From Selaginella tamariscina (lineage: Eukaryota > Streptophyta > Lycopodiopsida > Selaginellales > Selaginellaceae): DNA of 64,000 bases. Positions 1 to 12,389 of the stretch are shown one piece after another (position 1 is the stretch's first letter; each line of letters starts with the position of its first letter). The notes under the pieces are model-generated. The model was not told where the DNA came from and ran no database searches. It was given only the letters and a program-made list of their open reading frames with translations. The stretch covers positions 1-64,000 of the forward strand of contig PUQB01000830.1 in NCBI GenBank assembly GCA_003024785.1. The letters run 5' to 3'. The position numbers and the translations under genes were made by a program.

Positions 1-92
1 TGTTATATTTAATTACTTAAATTGTCAAGTTTTGTAATATATATTTACCTTAGTCTCACACACCTTTGTGGCATTGTGCAAAAGTGGTAGGT

Positions 93-721
93 TGTATTGT
101 TTACTTGGTGCCACAAAGGCGGTTGCCAGGTGCCAACCCTATCACAAAGGCGAGATCCTACCAATGATAAGGATAGTTTAACCTAAAGGTGGGACGTACC
201 CCTGTCGTGTGGAAGTTTGGGCGGCACAATAGAGGGTTGCGCCTTGACGACACAAACTTAGCTTGTACCGGTAGGAGGTTAATGAGCTCTCTTTTGAACC
301 AAGGAAGCCTCATTACATATACTCTACTTTATTAATGTGATGGAACCCACCCACCCCTGTTTTCCTAAGTGAGTAAGTGGGTTGGCACGAAAATGCTAGC
401 CCTTAATGAAAATGAGTTTTCCTAACCTAATCCTAAACCTAACCCTGTTAGGTCAACCCTAGGGGTGTCCCTAACCCTTTTTGACAAGCTATACTTTGCA
501 GAAAACCCTAACCTGGAACGTCAAAATGAGGGAGAGTTTCTAAATGGAAGTGTAGCTTCGCCTAAGTTTCTTGCAAATACCTAACGACGACCCGGACCAT
601 CACTAGATACCCAAGTGCACTATGCGGGCCTGTTTCTTTTCTATAGGGTTTCACATAATCCAGTAGGTAACAACAGTCAAACCCCAAAGTAAAGGGTCGA
701 GTCATAGTAAAAACTATGACA
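93..721 (-). repeat. 3' LTR (left copy) of the gypsy element
   Basis: Starts TG and ends CA and aligns with 6033-6944 in the same orientation: shared blocks include the 'ggtgccacaaaggcgg' segment near the start and the 'aaagggtcgagtcat' segment near the end. Compared with the right copy it lacks about 280-290 bp after 'gtgccaaccct'. It carries several CCTAACCC-like stretches resembling, but not matching, plant telomere repeats. Confidence 0.88.
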
Positions 722-735
722 CACTCCCCGCCTTT
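722..735 (-). other. Polypurine tract
   Basis: Read on the minus strand this is AAAGGCGGGGAGTG, immediately upstream of the TGTCATAG start of the 3' LTR. This is the position of the plus-strand DNA primer in LTR retrotransposons. Confidence 0.75.
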
Positions 736-1095
736 GAAAATGTCAACGTCCTCGTTGACGTCTAACTCCAAGACTAGACTAGGTTAGGAAAAATTAACTG
801 AAAACTAACGCTAATCACTCTATGCGGAGTCAGCAAAAAGTTCACAAGTTTTATTACCCCCCTTGCATTATGCGAAGCCAAATACTTCAGAACCGTCGTT
901 CACTGAGTGAGAACTCAGCTGCCGGAGGTACCACCTGCGACAAGAAGTCATTTGGAGACCTTTTGCACGTCTGCAAAGTCTGTCACCCGACACAGACAAC
1001 AAGTTAGTTAATTTTTTAGTTAACTAGAATTTATATCGGAGGCCTCTAGTTAATGTTGTCTGTCGGCCCCTAGGTTAAAAGAAATAACTTTATTC

Positions 1096-2600
1096 TTAAT
1101 TAGTTTGAGACCTTGCCTCAAACTCATTCACAACTCCATTGTGTAGATTCTCCAATGGTTCCCATGTCGATTCGCACGCCGGATAGCCTTTCCATTTGAG
1201 ATACTCAAACTTACGTTTTGCGGTCCATAAACCTTCCTTTTGCCAATATGGATTCGACTTCGTACTCCGTACCTTCATGAAAGCTCAGGGCGGACGTAAG
1301 TTTTCATATCTTTGCGGATGTTTCTCATCTTGTGGAATGGCTCGAGCAAATTGACATGAAACACATTGTGTATTGTTCCCAACTCTGGAGGAAGATCTAA
1401 CTCATAAGCCACTTTCCCTACTTGCTTCACCACCTTGTATGGACCTATGTAGTGCGATAGAAACTTCCTCGAAAGAGTCGTTGGAACCTTCAGGTTTTTG
1501 GTACTCAACAATACCATATCCCCAACCTGATACTCTACATCCCGCCGATGCTTATCGTACTTACTGACGATACCTTTCCTGTGCTGCAGCCATCGCTTGA
1601 CGAGCAGCTTCCCATGTTCGATACAATTGTCCCGTGAACTCTGCTACAGATGGAACTCGATTGCTATCGTCTTTCGGTAACACCATACTCTGAGGAATAC
1701 CACCCTTATTCCCAGTTAACACTTCCATCGGGCTACATCCGATTGCAGTGTGTGTCGAGTTATTGTAACATATCTCAGCCATATCTAAGTGTTCAGCCCA
1801 ATCAAGTTGATCACCTTGAACATAGCATCTGAGATAGTCCTCGACTTGTCGGTTCACCCTCTCCGTTTGACCATCAGTTTGTGGATGGTAGGCTGTACTG
1901 AACTTCAGCATCGTACCAAACTGCTTAAACAACGTTCCCCAAAACTTGCCCTAAATCGAGGATCCCGATCTGAGATCATCGTTTCCGGTAGCCGCGCACT
2001 CTTAGACTTCGTGGAAGAACAACTTTGCTGCTTGAATTGCATTCACTGTCTCTACAGTTGGAATGAAATGAGCAACCTTTGAAAACGATCGACTACCACC
2101 ATAAGCGCATTAAAACCACAAGATTTTGGCAATCCCATGATAAAGTCCAAAGTAACACTTTGAAATGGCCGCTCTGGAATCGGTATAACATTGCAACTTC
2201 CCAGCTCGTTTTTGCGATCGACTTCTTCACTTGTTGACATGTCTTGACATATTGGCAACATCATCTATCATACCCGGCCAATAGAATCCCTGTTTCAACA
2301 AAGCCAACGTCTTATGCCTTCCACCATGTCCTGCCAAAGGAACGTGTGATGCTCTCTTAACAACCTCTCCCTCCATGTCCCTTCTGGAACATAGAGTCTC
2401 TTTATAATTAAAGAACTCCATCTCGTACTGCAAAATGCGCCTGTTTGAGTGCATCCATTCGACTTTCTATTCCTGCTGGAATATTACCATCTCTTCGTAA
2501 TTGATGAACTTGTTTCCTCTTTGCCACCAGGCTCAAAGCCTCCTTAGCAAACTTGTCCTGAGGATACGCCGTCACAAATTCATCCACCAAAGTTGACAGG
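1096..2600 (-). pseudogene. Retrotransposon integrase and chromodomain region
   Basis: Minus-strand pieces in different frames give, in order, an H-H type zinc-binding N-terminus (GRHKTLALLKQGFYWPG), an integrase core (TLDFIMGLPK and later HPQTDGQTERVNR), a C-terminal region with FHVNLLEP, and a chromodomain near 1110-1260 (KWKGYPACESTWEPLENL). The chromodomain places the element among chromoviruses, whose integrases are thought to target chromatin marks. At least four reading-frame breaks divide the region, so an intact enzyme is not encoded as read. Confidence 0.9.
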
Positions 2601-2645
2601 GTGCTGACATAATACGAAGATGACCCTTTCTACTGAGTGCATCAG

Positions 2646-3911
2646 CTACCACATTGTCCTTTCCCGCTTTATGTTGATTTCAGGCTGAAATCGTGCCAAC
2701 TTCTGCTGCCATCTAGCATACTTTGGTGATAGCTTCGGCTGCGTTTCAAAATACCTTAGAGTTACACTATCTGTCCAAACCACAGTGCCATGACTTGGAA
2801 GATAATGACGCCAATACTCCAAGGAAGCAACAATAGCATACATCTCCTTTTCGTGAGTAGGCCATCGAGTTTGCGCGGCATCTAACTTCTTCGAGAAAAG
2901 GACACTGGATGTCCTTTCTGTTGCAATACACCACCAATTGCAAAGTCGGAAGCGTCACATTCTACTTCAAAGGGATCTTCAAAGATGGGCAACTGCAAAA
3001 CTGGCTCAGAAGAGAGTTTGACGAATGCACGTTGGCACTCTGGAGTCCAATGCCATGGAATGTTCTTCGTAAGATCTGTCAATGGGGCCGCTATTTCCGA
3101 GTAACCCTTTATGAATCTTCGGTAATACCCTGTCAGACCAAGAAATGATCTAACTTCATGCACATCTTTTAAAGTCATCCACTCGTAATAGCTTGAATTT
3201 TCTTTGGGTCCATGGCAACCCCCCCTGAGATCAAGTGTCCCAAGAAATCTATCTTGGTTTGACCAAATGCGCACTTGCTTTCTTTAGCATACAATGGTTC
3301 TCTCTCAACCTCTGAAACACTTTTTCTAAGTGTTCCACATGTTCTCAATTGTCGAACTGAAAACCAGAATGTCATCAATATACACCACCACGAACTCGTC
3401 TAGATAGTCTCTAAACACATCATCCATCATTGTGCAAAAAGTTGCTGGAGCATTGCACAACCCGAATGGTAAGACTAGAAAAAATGATCCATAACGCGTT
3501 CGAAAAGCGGTCTTCTCAATGTCATTCTCTGCTACCCGAATCTGATGGTACCGATCTCAAGTCTATTCTTGAAAAATACTTTGCTTTTGATAGCCTATCA
3601 AATAAGTCGTCCACTCGTGGAAGAGGATACTTATTTTTGATAGTTATCGCGTTCAGCTCGATAGTCCACACACATTCGCATCGTACCATCCTTTTTCATT
3701 ACAAACAAGATCGGTGCACCATACGGCGATCGACTAGGTCGAATGTGTCCTCGACCAACAATTCTGTCAGCTGTCTCTTCAATTCAATAACTCTTGAGGA
3801 TTCAACCGATATGGGGCTCTTGCCGGTGGAGACGAACCTGGCAAAATCTCTATCTGTGGTCCACAACTCGACGTGGAGGTAACTCGGGCGGCAAGTCTTC
3901 TGGCAACACAT
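2646..3911 (-). pseudogene. Retrotransposon reverse transcriptase and RNase H region
   Basis: The reverse transcriptase active-site motif YIDDILVFS is encoded at about 3355-3381 on the minus strand, preceded by an [14 protein letters not shown] block around 3440-3470 and followed by [20 protein letters not shown]. The RNase H tether and core follow: LGLTGYYRRFIKGYSEIA, then VECDASDFAIGGVLQQ, then VWTDSVTLRYF. The pieces lie in three frames. The order and motifs are those of Ty3/gypsy polymerases. Confidence 0.92.
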
Positions 3912-4078
3912 CCTTAAACATGTTCAAGACTTCCAAAATAGGTTCAGGAACAGATTCTTGACCATCTCCTATTTTGACTTCACCAGTATCCAAAACCATT
4001 GCAAGAAACACACGTTCCCGATGTCTAACTTACGCAACTGAGTTAAGGTAAGGAACATAGGATTCCAATCCTTATCAG

Positions 4079-4603
4079 TTAGCGTTTCCATTTTGAGCGT
4101 GTTTTTAATGTCTCTTTATCTGCTGCAAGCGTGATTCGATTATCTCCGGAACCCCTCATTTCGATTACATGTTTATGGAACCATTCCATACCCAAAACAA
4201 AGTCAAACCCCGTCATATTCAAGACAACTAAGTCTAGCTTAGCCTTCCAATCTTTGATTTGGACAGGAACTGCCATATTAGTATTTTGAGAACCTTTGCC
4301 AAAATTGATCTTTATTTCACACATCTTTATTACATCCAAATTCAATCGACGAGCTAGACTAGTCGATATGAAGTTGTATGTTGCTCCAGTATCGATCATC
4401 ATTCGGACTCGGTCCCCTCGTATCCTTCCTGTCAAATATAGCAAAGGGTCAGTTTTGTCTTGAATAGCGAATAAGGCAGGTTGTGTCTGGCACAACATTA
4501 CCTCTTCTGACTCATCTTCCGGATCTTCAAGCGTTTCTGGTTCAGCAACTTCCTCTTCTACCATCGCCTTGAAATGTCCTGATTGTTGTGAGGGTGCCGA
4601 CAC
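4079..4603 (-). pseudogene. Retrotransposon aspartic protease region
   Basis: A 174-residue open frame holds GDRVRMMIDTGATYNFIS, with the D-T-G-A active-site loop of retropepsin-like proteases, and a second conserved block FDFVLGMEWF. It follows the gag zinc knuckle directly and precedes reverse transcriptase, the normal pol order. A frame break separates it from gag. Confidence 0.9.
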
Positions 4604-5711
4604 TCTTTAGCAAAATGACCAGGCTTGTTACAATTATAACATTTCGACCCCGCCTGCGGAACGCGGGGAGCAGACTTTGGAGCCGATCCTTTGGCTGCTG
4701 AGGAGGTGGTAACGCCAATGGTTTCCGAAATCCTGGGTCTTGATGTGTCCGAAAACTTGGAACTGCCGACAAAGGGACTTGCACTTCGAATTGATGGCGA
4801 TTGATCTGGTCGCCTATCAAACCTTCTGAACCCAGACTTTGGAGGAAACCTCCTTGGTTTAGGTTTTGCTTCCTCCCCTTTGTACAAGTCTTCTAACGAC
4901 ATGCCATAAGCAACCTTTTGAGCTGCCTCTTGACATTCCCGATAGCTTGTTGGCTTGTACCTTAAGATTTCTTCGCGTTTCTCATTCAAGCTAGCCATGA
5001 AGCAACTTCGAGCTTCATCATCGCTCATATTTGGCACCAATCGCCGTACACTTTCGAATCGATAAACGTGGTCCATTGGACTTCCCCGAACTCCCTGTTG
5101 ACAAAGTGCCAGGTCAGCACGCAATCGCAAACCGAGATCATCCGGCATATACTGCTTTTTGATCTCCTTTTTCATGTGCTTCCAGCTGTTTCGGTATCCA
5201 CGTTCACCTTCAACAATTCGCCACCAAGTCTTAGCTTCTTCTTTAAGAAACTGCTTGGCACATGCAACCTTTTCTGTCTTTCTCACGGAAGCAGCCTCGA
5301 AATAGCTTTCCATATCATACAACCAGTCATCCAAAACCTTGTAATCCTTTGAACCCATGAAATTCGAAGGCTTTACCGGTTTGAATTTACTGGGACCTCC
5401 ACCACTACTTCCGTCGAAGAATCTGATTCAGAGGAACCTGACTCTGAGTCATGCTTCTTTTCTTTTTCGTGTGTCTGGTTCGGAACATCTGGCACTGTAG
5501 TATTCGTCAATCCGAACGGCAACATTATCGATTCGTCGTTCAATCCCAAACATCCCCTCGAAGTTCGTTTAGGGCATCCATCATTATTTCTCGCCAACCA
5601 GGTCGTTGTCTAACTAGGGGGTCGACCTGGATCAGCCTCATCCATCTCCTCATTTTGAGCCTCTGCGACAGCCCTCTCTGCCTCAGGCTCTGGTTGCTTT
5701 CTTTTGCTCAT
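4558..5711 (-). pseudogene. Retrotransposon gag with CCHC zinc knuckle
   Basis: A probable start at 5711 (MSKRKQPEPEAE) opens an acidic N-terminus. A capsid-type gag segment follows (LDDWLYDMESYFEAA ... EEAKTWWR ... FESVRRLVPNM), then a proline/serine-rich basic linker, then a zinc knuckle CYNCNKPGHFAKEC near 4600-4650. Three frames are needed to read it through (breaks near 5600 and 5365), so it is likely inactive unless the breaks are sequencing errors. Confidence 0.9.
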
Positions 5712-6015
5712 CGTATTGAACCCTAGTTTCAACACTCGGAGAATATGCTTGGAATATTCCCAATGTGAAGTTGGAAACACCCTGCACAGGTTGTACACCC
5801 ACACACATCAGCTTAAACCATAAGACTTTCGGACATACCTAGAATCTCACGCCGACTCACTGAGCAAGTGTTCTCCGAAGTTTGACAACTCACAGGATCA
5901 AACTCTCTGCGCAGAATACAGACATGTTAACCAAAGCGATAGAGTATCAAGAATTTAGAGTTATCTAAACATTGAAAACACTACGACTTAAGGCAGTCCT
6001 ACTGACCGCAGAGAA

Positions 6016-6030
6016 CTTGCTCCGATACCA
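6016..6030 (-). other. Primer-binding site for initiator tRNA-Met
   Basis: On the minus strand the sequence TGGTATCGGAGCAAG begins two bases after the end (CTGACA) of the 5' LTR. It matches the TGGTATCAGAGC primer-binding site used by many plant gypsy elements, with one substitution. Confidence 0.85.
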
Positions 6031-6032
6031 AT

Positions 6033-6944
6033 TGTCAGAGTTTTTACCTGGTGCCACAAAGGCGGCTTGCCAGGTGCCAACCCTGGAATCCCTCTCTGGA
6101 AACCCCACGGAATCTGGTAAAGTAACCCGTATTAGGAACCCAACCCTTAGGAACTTAAACCCTAACTGACCAAGTCCACGAACGAGACTCACCTTGTGAA
6201 TCAGGATACGGACTAGCCGAGCTATAGGTGTTGTTCCTAGCTTGGCGTGGTTGAGGCGGCCGGAGCAAGGCCTCAACCACTAGTTCTGCGGAACGTGAAC
6301 TCGGGCAACCTTTGAGCTTGCGAGCAGGTTTTCGGACCAAGGAATCTGACTAACTCCTTGGAAGTGACCCCTTGTCACAAAGGCAAGATTTAACCCAGGG
6401 TGGGTTGTACCCCTGTCGTGTGGAAGTTTGGGCGGCACAACAAGGGTTGCACCTTGACGACACAAGCTTAGCTTGCACCGGTAGGAGGTTAACGAGCTCT
6501 CTTTTGAACCCAGGAAGCCTCACTACATATACTCTACCTTATTTATGTGGACCCCCCCCCCCTTTTACCTAAGTGAGTAAGTGGGCTGGCACTGCCTTAG
6601 AGAAAATGGTTGTCCTAACCTAACCTAACCCCCTAGGGGGGGGTTTAGGGCGTGGGGTTAGGGCAACCCTAGGGTTAGGTCAACCCTAGGGGTGTCCCTA
6701 ACCCTTTTTAACAAGTTATACTTTGCAAAAATCCCAACTTGGAATGTCAAAATGGAGGAGAGTTTTCTTAATGGAAATGCTAGCTTCGCCTAGAGTTTCT
6801 TGCAAATACTTAATGACACCTGGCCATACCATCACTAGATACCCAAGTGCATTATTCAGGCATGTTTTTCTACATATAGGGTTCGTCACATAATTCAGTA
6901 GGTAACAATAGTCAAACCCCAAAGTAAAGGGTCGAGTCATGACA
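6033..6944 (-). repeat. 5' LTR (right copy) of the gypsy element
   Basis: A 912-bp repeat with TG...CA ends, homologous to 93-721. It holds an internal block (about 6076-6372) absent from the left LTR, and CCTAACC-type runs near 6615-6710. The element is read right to left, so this is the promoter-bearing copy. Confidence 0.88.
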
Positions 6945-7199
6945 CTTACCATATTAATGCTTACATAATGATGTAAAGATAGTAACCTAAGATTTCATAA
7001 ACCTTTTCCTTGCCTTTCTTATGCTTCAATATTGAAGGAATTTGCAGTTACTGGTTTAGGGTTTACTCTTTGTCTTCAATAATGTGTATTGTTAATCAAT
7101 AGGAGCTTGAACTTCTAAATTTACCAATTTCCTCAAATCTACCGGTACATCTAAAGTAATTGTACAATCGGAGGAAGAAGTTGTTGATTGATTTAGATG

Positions 7200-8550
7200 T
7201 TCCAGATTATTGTGGCACCTTATCTGGTTTTTAGTGCACAATCACTTCTTATGTTGCATGGTATTATTAATAAATGTCTTTTTTAAACTCGTTAACTAGT
7301 GCCTTACTTTATAATTTCAGGCAATGGATTTATTCTTCTAGAGAGGGTGCCTCAAGCCTTATGGAGACACTATAAATAAACCACAACTTGAGTGTTGGCT
7401 AAGATGATGGTATTTTAAAATTAAGTAGTGAGGATAATTTTATATATTAGGTATTTTATAAGTTGAGGTTCACTAACGAACCTCAACCCAAAACAATATT
7501 AAATTATTTTATTAATTTTTTAATTTGTAAATACTATAAAATTTTACTCTTAAAAATGTCGCTTATGCACCCTAACTAATTTTTTCGAAAAGTAAATATT
7601 GGAGCTAGTTAGCTTTGGAAATTGGATTTGGTTGTGGTCTTTTTTAATTATATATTGCTTGTGTTATTAAGATGTTATCGCGTTTGAACAATCTGCAAAG
7701 ATGGGATCGTTGAACAATTGAGGGAGAGAATGTTCAAATGAATTTCACTAAGTTTATGTGTGATGGTTGCAACAGTGCATGAGGTGAAGTATCACACTAA
7801 AGGTGAATGTCTTGAAAAAACAATACATTCTAAAAATTGTTGTGAATTTGATGGAGTTGCAACTGAGAATAATATTTGAAGACTAGAATTTAATCTGTGA
7901 ACAATGCCAAGACATAGATGGTCATTTATAAAAATTGTCGACTTGACTAACAATATTGATGAATGTCATGTAAATGGAGGTGTTTCACTAATAGAAGCGA
8001 GAAGAGAAATGAGCCAATGTCACTAACAAAGTTAAGCACCATAACTATGAAGTAGAAAGTGCAATGAAACTAAAGAGCTATTCAAAGACCTAGTCCTACA
8101 ATTAATGCAAGGTGTGTTAATAAAGTTGTAGGTTGTGATACATGTGACGCTTATGTAAGACTGGCCCAATCAATTTGCACACTATCAATTCTAAGTTTTG
8201 ATGGGGAATGCTCACAAAAAACATTACTACACTGTAAACATTGAATAAATACCAATGCACTTACAAAGACTTCGTAAAAAGAGCTTATGGATGCAAGAAT
8301 TTTGATTTTGTGTATTTAATAAGTTTATCACATATAATAAAGATAAGGACGCTCTATCAGTAAGCAACTTTAATAGATTTAGAGGTTGTAATTAATTTAC
8401 TTTAATTTTTATTACTGTAAATTCATTCCAATACATAATAAATCAAGGTTGCCCACAAATTTTAGTCCTGGACGCACATCGATAACACATAAATTGACCA
8501 GCCGTAGTGTTCTAGAACATATGCTATCCATTATTGGCTCATCAACCCTT
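7200..8550. repeat. Degenerate AT-rich repeat, 5' part of duplicated unit A
   Basis: No intact gene is visible. From about 7740 the sequence matches 54300-55330 closely, for example the segment around 'tggtcatttataaaaattgtcgac' at 7919 and 54536 and the block 'gtagaaagtgcaa' at 8052 and 54671. Short stretches look like worn coding sequence with many stops, possibly an old DNA transposon, but no family can be named. Confidence 0.7.
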
Positions 8551-8793
8551 ACATTATGTTATCATTATATGACCATCACACGCGCACGCTCAAAAATTCA
8601 AAGACGTGTCTCTCATTGACACCATATATGTGTGTTATAAGTATATTACTGAAAGCATCACTCTCACACACACAAGCGCCTAAGAAACAAATATCTAGAG
8701 AAAAATCTTTGGACTGTTATGAAAATTATTGGTCCGCCTGCCTTGTTTGAAAACGTGTAGATTTTTCCGCCCCGGCGGCGCATTCTATTTGCA

Positions 8794-11215
8794 ATGGATT
8801 TCTTCAAGGTGGTAGCCTTCCTTGTTCTGTTTGTTGTACAGGTTGTTTGTAAGAGATATGATATTCCTCACAACTGGAATGGAACTTAGAAGAGACCGGT
8901 GTAGTTTACCTTTCAGGGAATCCCAGCTCATTCGGTTACACAGTGGTAAGCAATGGAAGCATGGATATACTCAGCGACAATGGCAATTTCACTCTGGCGT
9001 TTTGGGGGAAGAAGCATTGTCAACATAAGTGAGAACTTCACTGAGAGCAACTTTAACCCAATCTCTCTTGCCGTGATCATGCTGAAAAAAGGTGAATCTC
9101 AAATTGCTGCAGTTCCTGTTTGGCAATCCGACTATGACATAATTATAAAGGTTCTTCCATGGTCTGATATCGTGTTTAATGGTCTAGAGTTGAATGACAC
9201 CGGCAACCTTGTTCTCTATAGAAACAGCACTGTGGCGTGGCAAAGTTTCGAACATCCCACTGATATCTTGCTTCCCGGGCAACTGTTGAAGTCCGGCATG
9301 AACTTAACATCACACACTTATATATCTTATATATCTGAGGTTGTGCCTGGAGGTCTCGTATTGTATATGGCTGTGATCTGGAGTATCAGCAAAGTTATGG
9401 TGTGTGGAGCTTGGAAAGCCGTGGAGAATCGTCAGTAAGATCTGTTTTGAAGACAGCGTGTCATGGTTACGAAGCTGTACTCCATTACACAGGGAACCAG
9501 ATCTACTTGGCTTACGAAACGGTTGCAAAAAACGTGAGTTTTACCACTGTATGTTCAATACCTAAGTTTGGTACTTGCAACATCAACTTCAACATCAGTA
9601 TTACCGTATCTTCGTCTGGACAACCATGGTGATCTTGTCCTGTACAGGTATGACTCAAACTCGAGTGATTGGGTTGCAGACGTTAGATTCTCCGAATAGT
9701 TGGGGTGGTTCCTCTTGCAAGCTTCCATCAAGCATGTGGTCCTTATGGCATTTGTGACCCAACTAACCAGAATATTTGTGAATACTACGAATATTGTAAC
9801 CCCGAACTTTGTATGGGGTTGGATATCCTTCGATGAAGTTCGTGGAGCCGGTTCTGCCGAGAACCAGTGCTGAAAACTGCTCTCATTGGAACTCATCAGC
9901 AAGGATGTTTTATGACAATTCAACTGGGGAGTGCTTTGCATTTTCTCGGTTGTATGGGAGCTTGCGTCAGATAACGATACCAGAAGCATCACTGCATTCC
10001 TTTGCCATGAGCACAGAATTAACCTACTATATCAATCTTTTTTCTTTTTGGCAGCCATTTTTCGCAGCCAGAGGGTCACTAGCAATGCTAGCGTTATCTT
10101 TAGTTTGGATAATCGCCAAAACTAAACAGGGATGGGTCAAGTATTATGTAGTTAACTACTTTAGCAAGGCCGTTAGAGAAGTCGAGAGCTTGCTATCCAC
10201 AATGCAGGGACTGCCCCGGAGGTACACTTACATGGAGCTGCATAGTGCAACAAAAGGATTTACTATGAAACTTGGTGCCGGCGGGTTTGGTAGGTGTACG
10301 AGGGGATGACGAGCGATGGAAGACATGTTGCGGTGAAGAAACTTGGCGAGAATGCGACGGACAGTGCCAAGCAGTTGTGACGGAGCTCGTCGGCGTCGGA
10401 GGTATAAGCCACCTGAATATTGTGAAGCTGTATGGCTTCTGCATAGAGGGTGCAAATAAGAAGCTGCTTGTTTACGAGTTTATGCCGAACGGTTCTCTTG
10501 ATAGATGGATATTCAGAGAAGGCGCGTGCCTTAATTGGCAACAAAGAGTCGACATCGCGCTCGGCACCGCCAGGGGACTGTCGTACCTTCACCAGGAGTG
10601 CAGCGAACCAATCCTTCATCTAGATGTCAAAGCCTCAGAACATACTCCTGGATGAAAAGTTCGTTGCAAAGGTTGCTGATTTTGGAATGGCTAAGCTCCT
10701 CACCAACCGAGACGTGACTCAGGTGAGACACGTGTGAGGGGGACACTGGTTACCTTGCTCCAGAGTGTTGAGAGGCGTAGCGACCAAAAATGTGACGTGT
10801 ACAGCTACGGTATGGTACTGCTGGAACTTGTAGCGGTCGCAAGAATATAGACTGGGGAAGTGAGTGAATCGGAGACGGAGGATGTGTGGTTTTTCCTTCC
10901 TGGGTGGTTAACCAGGTTAAAAACAACGGGGATGTTTCAAGGTCGTGGTGAGAGGATTCGAGCTTCTGCCATGGAACAAGGCGAAGAGGTGAAGAACATG
11001 GTGTACACAGCACTATGGTGCATACAGGATACTGCGTCTCACGGCCGAGTATGCACGAGATTGTGGAGACGCTGGAGGACATAGAAAGTGTTGGGGAGCC
11101 TCCCATGTCCTTTCACTTTGATGTGCAGACTGATGATATCATGAAGAGTGTTGCGTTGGTGCTGTTCAGTCAGATCAGATTGTCACTGTTTCTACTGATC
11201 ATTCCAGCTTGTTAA
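8794..11215 (+). pseudogene. G-type lectin S-receptor-like kinase (SD2 type), copy A, frameshifted
   Basis: Single-exon receptor-kinase layout. A signal peptide starts at 8794 (MDFFKVVAFLVLFVVQVVC). A bulb-type lectin domain follows (DTGNLVLYRNSTVAWQSFEH, PTDILLPGQ), then an EGF-like Cys-rich segment (SSCKLPS), a short membrane segment near 10075-10120, and a kinase domain: glycine-rich loop [68 protein letters not shown]. The C-terminus ends SIIPAC-like before TAA at 11213. The reading frame changes at least eight times, including right after the signal peptide. The upstream flank and 3' flank are shared with copy B at 56591-59024, which has different indels. The family senses extracellular ligands at the plasma membrane. 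Confidence 0.88.
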
Positions 11216-11670
11216 GATGAAGCTTACGGTTTATAATATTATTACTTAATGTTTTATGCTAATGTGTGTGTGTTGTGGAACTGTATATATATAAGATAAC
11301 CAACATGCATATAATAACGTGTGCTTGCTTCTATATACATAGTACACCAAAGTTTTTAACATTAGTACATTATATTATATTATATGAATGAATATAAGTT
11401 CCTTAGGTCATACAGGGATACGAGCATGTCATCTGTTTACTTTAATTATTACTTACTCACACACTCACTTCCCTTCTCTCTCTCCCACACACACACACAA
11501 ACACAAACACACGTCATACATACAGGCAGATTAAACGTGGTTAACCTTAATGTATATAAGAGTTAAGGTTTTAGCTATGGTTAACCTTAATGTATATAAG
11601 GGTTAAGGTTTTTGAGCTATGGTTTTTATATTATATATATAAAAATTAAGTCACAAATTATTAAAACTTG
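11216..11670. other. 3' flank of receptor kinase, no gene
   Basis: AT-rich sequence with a CT/CA microsatellite near 11456-11516 and a repeated 'ggttaaccttaatgtatataag' block at 11538 and 11579. It aligns with 59025-59290 downstream of copy B. Confidence 0.6.
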
Positions 11671-11679
11671 GGATGTTTA

Positions 11680-12060
11680 CGATGGAGTTAGATACTTGGG
11701 CAGAGTTTGACCATTAAGAAAAGCTTGAAAGAGTTGCAATCCTTCTTCGAGTCTCGAAGAAGGCACCATAGTACTGTCGTAAATGTCAATCCTTTATACA
11801 CTTGACCATCCTCCCACCTGTAAATGTATAATATTATCTCTCCCACACACACCACAATACAGACATTGTGAGATATACATATGATAAAGAGTTTATTATC
11901 TTTCATGTATATATATCTATACTATATATATATAACAGGACAGCATTGAAAAACTACAAAGATAGAAGGGTTTCCGTGCACAAGAGATATCTGAAGCATC
12001 ACATGAAATGCATCTTGCACATCTTTTAAATTAAATAAACTTCAGTGTTGTCTTCGCCGT
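11680..12060 (-). pseudogene. SCPL fragment: penultimate-type exon and last exon
   Basis: On the minus strand 11690-11820 encodes the last exon of an S10 serine carboxypeptidase-like protein (VYKGLTF ... then LFLMVK-type end in a shifted frame). 11985-12055 encodes a worn EVYLNLKDVQDAFH segment, equivalent to the YLNR..VQ.ALH motif of the family. The intact plus-strand homologue lies at 15016-16991. The last exon is also kept in unit B at about 59290-59415. Confidence 0.7.
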
Positions 12061-12309
12061 TCATGTGGACGATTAAACAGTTTAATTTACAGTTTAAAAA
12101 TAATTTTAAAATAACTATATTATAATTTAATTATAAAAATACACTCACATTTCTCTTGGTTGTTACACAATCGTCGGTATCATCTTCAAGGATATAATTG
12201 CCGACAAAGTTATTGTGCATGAATTATCATTTATTTTACTAATAACAAGCTAAAACTACAGTATTAAGTCTCTCTCTCTTGCACATCTTTATGATACTAG
12301 TTCTATGTT

Positions 12310-12385
12310 AATGATAACAGGGTGCGGATTTATGACTACAGTCGAACTATACTAAAATATCAACTCCCGACTCGGTAAATATTTT
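12310..12385 (+). pseudogene. Fragment of DSE1-type WD40 gene, last exon
   Basis: Reads NDNRVRIYDYSR then TILKY-like, matching the last WD repeat seen in the minus-strand copies at 18470 and 62925 (DNRVQIYDYNRRIPLAILKYH). The neighbouring 'actcggtaaatattttaaa' recurs at 37224 after a further copy. It is isolated from other DSE1 exons. Confidence 0.6.
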
Positions 12386-12389
12386 AAAA

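Larger units (their letters stand above)
93..6944 (-). mobile_element. Ty3/gypsy LTR retrotransposon, chromovirus type, full structure but frameshifted
   Basis: Two related long terminal repeats (93-721 and 6033-6944) bracket, on the minus strand, gag with a zinc knuckle, an aspartic protease, reverse transcriptase with YIDD, RNase H, integrase and a C-terminal chromodomain, in the Ty3/gypsy order. A primer-binding site matching initiator tRNA-Met and a purine-rich tract lie exactly next to the LTRs. Coding regions are split over frames, so it is probably not autonomous as read. The 5-bp flanks (88-92 and 6945-6949) do not match, so no target-site duplication is visible. The left LTR is about 280 bp shorter than the right. 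Confidence 0.93.

Noticed and set aside
93..721. True telomeric sequence in the LTR (CCTAACCC runs)
   Set aside because: The units are irregular, lack the plant CCCTAAA period, and recur in the other LTR, so they belong to the LTR family.
3430..3882. 150-residue plus-strand open frame
   Set aside because: It is antisense to reverse transcriptase of the gypsy element.
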